From Nematostella vectensis (Eukaryota > Cnidaria > Anthozoa > Actiniaria > Edwardsiidae), in assembly GCF_932526225.1 (NCBI RefSeq), contig NC_064034.1, positions 17,248,887-17,312,886 of the forward strand: a stretch of DNA of 64,000 nucleotides, written 5' to 3'. The position numbers and the translations under genes are program-made. Under the pieces are notes generated by a model, which was not told the DNA's origin, did not search any database, and saw nothing but the letters and a program-made list of their open reading frames with translations. Below, piece after piece: positions 32,283 through 64,000 of the stretch (positions within the stretch are counted from its first letter, which is position 1; the number at the start of each line of letters is the position of its first letter).

Positions 32283-33075
32283 TGTGTTGGATTGTGATTT
32301 TTATTGAAACAGTTATTTTTAAACAGCGGCGTCACCATTTTGGCTGATGTTTCCCCTCGGCAAGAAAAAAGGCACACGATTTTAATCAAATTTTAATAAA
32401 ATCAATACGGATCTCAATCTTTTTTCACTTAATGCGATACTCCATGAGCACATTAAAATAACAGGGACGTAAAAAGTCTCTTTTTATCTGAAATAGGCAT
32501 TTCATGTGTCAATCAGATTCTTTGAAAATACTGGATTGCATCAGCGTGAACTATTCTAAACTGTTCCAAAAAACCATTAGAACATGCCCGAATGACAAGG
32601 CAATCTCATTATATTACCCTACAACTCCACTCACACATACTACCGAAACTGTTGGTCCCGGAATTTTGTCTTTTGTCCCAGGCGTGCCCGAGAAAAATGT
32701 ACGCCACGATATCACTAAATCCAGCCTCGTTATCATGCTTGACGTCAGGAGAATCCAGCCTTGTTTTGGGAGGTCCGGATGCCCTTGTAAATCCAGCCTC
32801 GTTTGGGTGGATGGGTTATCATGTGGTAAAAGTCACGTAGTAGTTATATCAATAAAATAACTGCTCGGTTACCGGACCCATTTCAACGCAAAACGTTTGA
32901 GGAGAAATTCGCGTAGTTTCTTCAGTCCTTCCTTTTTTCGTGTAACATGAAACCGATCCATGTTTGATAAACAGCCGAACGCTTTGGCAACAATTCAAAC
33001 AATCAACGATGGTCCGCTACGTGTTTTCTAGCACTGCGCGGGTATACTGTGGTACAGGTACGCATGGTGTAGGGA
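32283..33075. other. Intergenic spacer between SDR gene and Vasa-family gene
   Basis: Convergent 3' ends face each other here. A possible polyadenylation word (AATAAA) occurs near 32395 for the SDR gene. Short direct repeats of AATCCAGCCTCGTT lie at about 32720-32800. No gene recognised. Confidence 0.5.
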
Positions 33076-49735
<16,660 letters not shown>

Positions 49736-49953
49736 CACTCAAGGATACACATACAGTGTAAAATTGTATGTCTGTAGCTGTTTTTAAGGATAAATTCGGG
49801 CCGATCACACGTGTTCCTGCCAGAAGCTTGAAGGCATGAAACATGTGCAAATTCCTGCTCGCTCGTGGGGATACCTGCTGACCACCCGTGGTCTCGCCGG
49901 GAAAATACCACAGGAAAACCCTCTGTACAAGGTAATGAACAACTTTGTGAAGA

Positions 49954-50398
49954 TTAATCACAGGTAGCCCAGGCAATGGTTGCTTGTCGTAGATCGGAAT
50001 TCGGCTGTTCTGAGATCGGTCGAGTAAAGCGTTTTTTTTTGTGTGAAATGTTGTCAATAAAATTGCCTTAGGACTTAGAACATGCCATGTTGTTGTCAAA
50101 TTCACGTGTAATAAACGATTTGGGGGGGTTTTCTCAACGGAATTTATGACTTCTCTCTCCCTACTAAAGAAAGATCTTTCTTTAGTAGGGAGAGAGAAGT
50201 CATAAATTCCGTTGAGAACCCCCCCCCCCCCCAAATCGTTTATTACACGTGAATTTGACAACAGCAAGGCATGTTCTAAGTTCTAAGGCAATTTTATTGA
50301 CAACATTTCACAAAAAAAAAAAAAAACGCTTTACGACCGATCTCAGAACAGCCGAATTCCGAGCTACGACAAGCAACCATTGCCTGGGCTACCTGTGG
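49954..50398. repeat. 445-bp near-perfect palindrome upstream of the Vasa-family start codon
   Basis: The sequence from about 49954 to 50174 is repeated in inverted order from 50175 to about 50398 with no spacer; the centre is AAAGAAAGA|TCTTTCTTT. Matching words include GAATTCGGCTGTTCTGAGAT on the left and ATCTCAGAACAGCCGAATTC on the right. Differences are a few bases and the length of a G/C run. It begins about 220 bp upstream of the predicted ATG. Possible readings are a foldback element, a recent inverted duplication, or an assembly artefact. Confidence 0.9.
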
Positions 50399-51789
50399 AT
50401 TAATGGATAAATTTGAGGGTGGGCTTCTTGAGCTATTTTAGGGTTATGCCTAACTTATCCAGAGTAGTGTAGTGCTTAGGAGCCGAAATAGTGGAAATTG
50501 GTATGTTGGTGTTTGTTTGTATTTTCTCCGGTGGAGCACGACCTGTCAACGACCAAGACATTCAGCATGGATAAGGTGGGAGTGTTATATTTTGTGATTA
50601 TTGTCTGTAAGTTTGATGGTCATAGCCTAAGCGGTTCATGAAATGCGGAGGGGAAGGCCTTTTAGCCACCCCCCCCCCCCCCCCCCCCCCCCCGGTCACA
50701 GACAGCTCAAAATAGCCCAGTCTGAATAGGGTTAAAGAAATCCCATGCCCTGAGGACTATGGGTGTCACATACTGGGGCTCCCGAACGGCATACCTGTCA
50801 ACCTTCAAAAATCTCAAGGCTTGAGATTTCTTTGGGGGGAGGGGTGGGGTATATTCATTTGTTTCGGGGAGGGGTGGGTAAACCTTGCAAGCGTTTGCCG
50901 TATAGAAAGCTCTCGCAAACAAATCCACTTATAGATCTCACGAGGGTGTAAGATAAATTGCGCTGCTCAAGGGAATTATTGTTTTAAATATTTCAATAGA
51001 AAATAGGCAAAATGACTATTTTCTTATTTACTCTCCCGCCTAATGCGGGAGAGTTGACAGGTATGCGAACGGGCTCCAACTCGCCGCCGATATCCCTTTC
51101 TTAGCTATCCGCTATAGCTTCGCCAACCCATATAGTCCAGTCATATGACAGCTCCTGGAACAAATTAGCACAGCAACTTTCTAATGCACTTGCTTATAAG
51201 TATACCAACATCTGAGCGATGACGATGGCGTTGTCAATAGTAAAAACAATAGGAGCACTTAAAAATTGTAGGGGGAATTTTCTCCAACGTTTAGGACGAG
51301 AAAACTCCATCCGCTGAAAGCGACCTGCCTTTAATTTATGACCCTAACGAGGTCAATGTTCATAACTTTCACAACACAGGTAATTGAATTTTGCAGCCTT
51401 GTTCATTCAAATTCATAGCTCCATACTAATATATAACTAGAGCAAAAGCTCTTTTTATGACGACAGCTTTCTTGAGCAACCGGCCTCTCCTAAAAATCAT
51501 GAAGAGTACATACTTCACAGAATCATCAGTGGTCTACAAGCACTGATTCACTTTATTTGATAATTCACAAGTTATTTATTAGAGTGATTAATGTGCACAC
51601 CGATCTAGTTTAAAATAAATTGAGTTGCATATTCATCCATGAAAAATAGTTCCCTAAAACGCAGTACAGAACATACCATATAAAGTCGATATATATAAAT
51701 ATATATCCTAATAAACACCACGAGATACATAATTGAGAGATAGGTTAAGAGAATTGTTGGCGATTTCGATGATTCTCTACTACGCGTTG
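50399..51789. other. Spacer between the Vasa-family gene and DPYD
   Basis: Apart from the MITE-D copy and a run of about 30 C residues near 50670 I see no gene. A short ATGGATAAG|GTGGGAG at about 50568-50583 on the plus strand could be a first coding exon, but nothing downstream supports it. Confidence 0.5.
50790..51065. mobile_element. MITE-D family, copy 2
   Basis: Perfect 13-bp inverted ends CATACCTGTCAAC and GTTGACAGGTATG, flanked on both sides by CGAACGG (7-bp target-site duplication). About 276 bp, colinear with the copy at 21668-22028. It also carries a short inner palindrome, CTCCCGCCTAATGCGGGAG. Confidence 0.85.
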
Positions 51790-63655
<11,866 letters not shown>

Positions 63656-64000
63656 CTGGTAATGCAAAAAGATCATTCAGTCAGCCAACAGATGACATAG
63701 AACATGAATGATATAATGTAGGCAGGATACGTCGAACTTGGATTGGCTCTGCCTGCTGCTATTTTGTCATTCGATTAGATATGGGAGCTGGTACAGAAAA
63801 AATATTTGCATTGACTTTGAAGGATGAAGCTGTGTGTTTGGCTCTAGGCAGGGAAATTGGTCTTGATAATACATATTATGCATGGCCAGGATTTGCTGAG
63901 AGGGATGCACACTGATATGATATAGAAAAAGTATATATATATTTTTTTATGATTCTGTAGTAAAGCTTTTGTGGCTACATAAAACTCTATCATGCTTTAC
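63656..64000 (-). other. DPYD intron continuing past the right edge
   Basis: Single-copy AT-rich sequence upstream of the first visible DPYD exon. I see no exon of the N-terminal Fe-S region in it. Confidence 0.6.

Noticed and set aside
50568-50583. Possible plus-strand first coding exon ATGGATAAG with a donor
   Set aside because: Only three codons and no supporting downstream exon could be found.

Overview
The window is metazoan nuclear DNA, most likely from a cnidarian (probably an anthozoan such as a sea anemone or coral). Genes have many small exons with GT-AG introns. There is a germline-type Vasa helicase with a long run of CCHC zinc knuckles, and a small family of secreted PAN/LamG genes with N-glycosylation-sequon repeats. 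Introns and spacers are packed with minisatellites, short terminal-inverted-repeat (TIR) elements and one CR1/L2-like LINE. The species cannot be fixed from sequence alone.

Layout. 1-4.0 kb: minisatellites. 4.0-5.2 kb (+): two exons of a probable ionotropic-glutamate-receptor-like gene that starts left of the window. 5.4-6.6 kb: a 21-bp minisatellite. 8.3-16.5 kb (+): three copies of a signal peptide-PAN-(TNSTTGG)n-LamG gene; the first looks intact, the second is truncated, the third is decayed. 17.1-20.9 kb (-): CAAP1-like gene, five exons. 21.3-31.2 kb (+): OMA1 mitochondrial metallopeptidase, nine exons, head-to-head with CAAP1 across 382 bp. 31.3-32.3 kb (+): single-exon retinol-dehydrogenase-like SDR with a frameshift near its 3' end. 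33.1-49.7 kb (-): a Vasa/DDX4-family gene for which I could build a phase-consistent model from ATG to stop: RRM, one zinc knuckle, a Q-rich exon, eleven more intact knuckles, DEAD-box core, acidic -DW- tail. About 220 bp upstream of its ATG starts a 445-bp near-perfect palindrome. 51.8-63.7 kb (-): DPYD (dihydropyrimidine dehydrogenase), the 19 C-terminal exons; the N-terminal exons lie right of the window.

The exon junctions given were placed by eye from splice dinucleotides and checked for phase; each model of OMA1, CAAP1, Vasa and DPYD closes with consistent phases. These genes do not form a pathway; they are ordinary neighbours in a eukaryotic genome.

Two things stand out. (1) The Vasa gene appears to encode an RRM and a prion-like Q/N/G/Y-rich segment in front of the zinc knuckles and helicase. 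(2) In at least seven places a segment spanning an exon-intron boundary has been tandemly copied into the adjoining intron (OMA1 exons 4, 5 and 7, the Vasa Walker-A exon, two DPYD exons, the receptor-like exon), giving arrays of decoy splice sites. I see no tRNA, rRNA or CRISPR locus.
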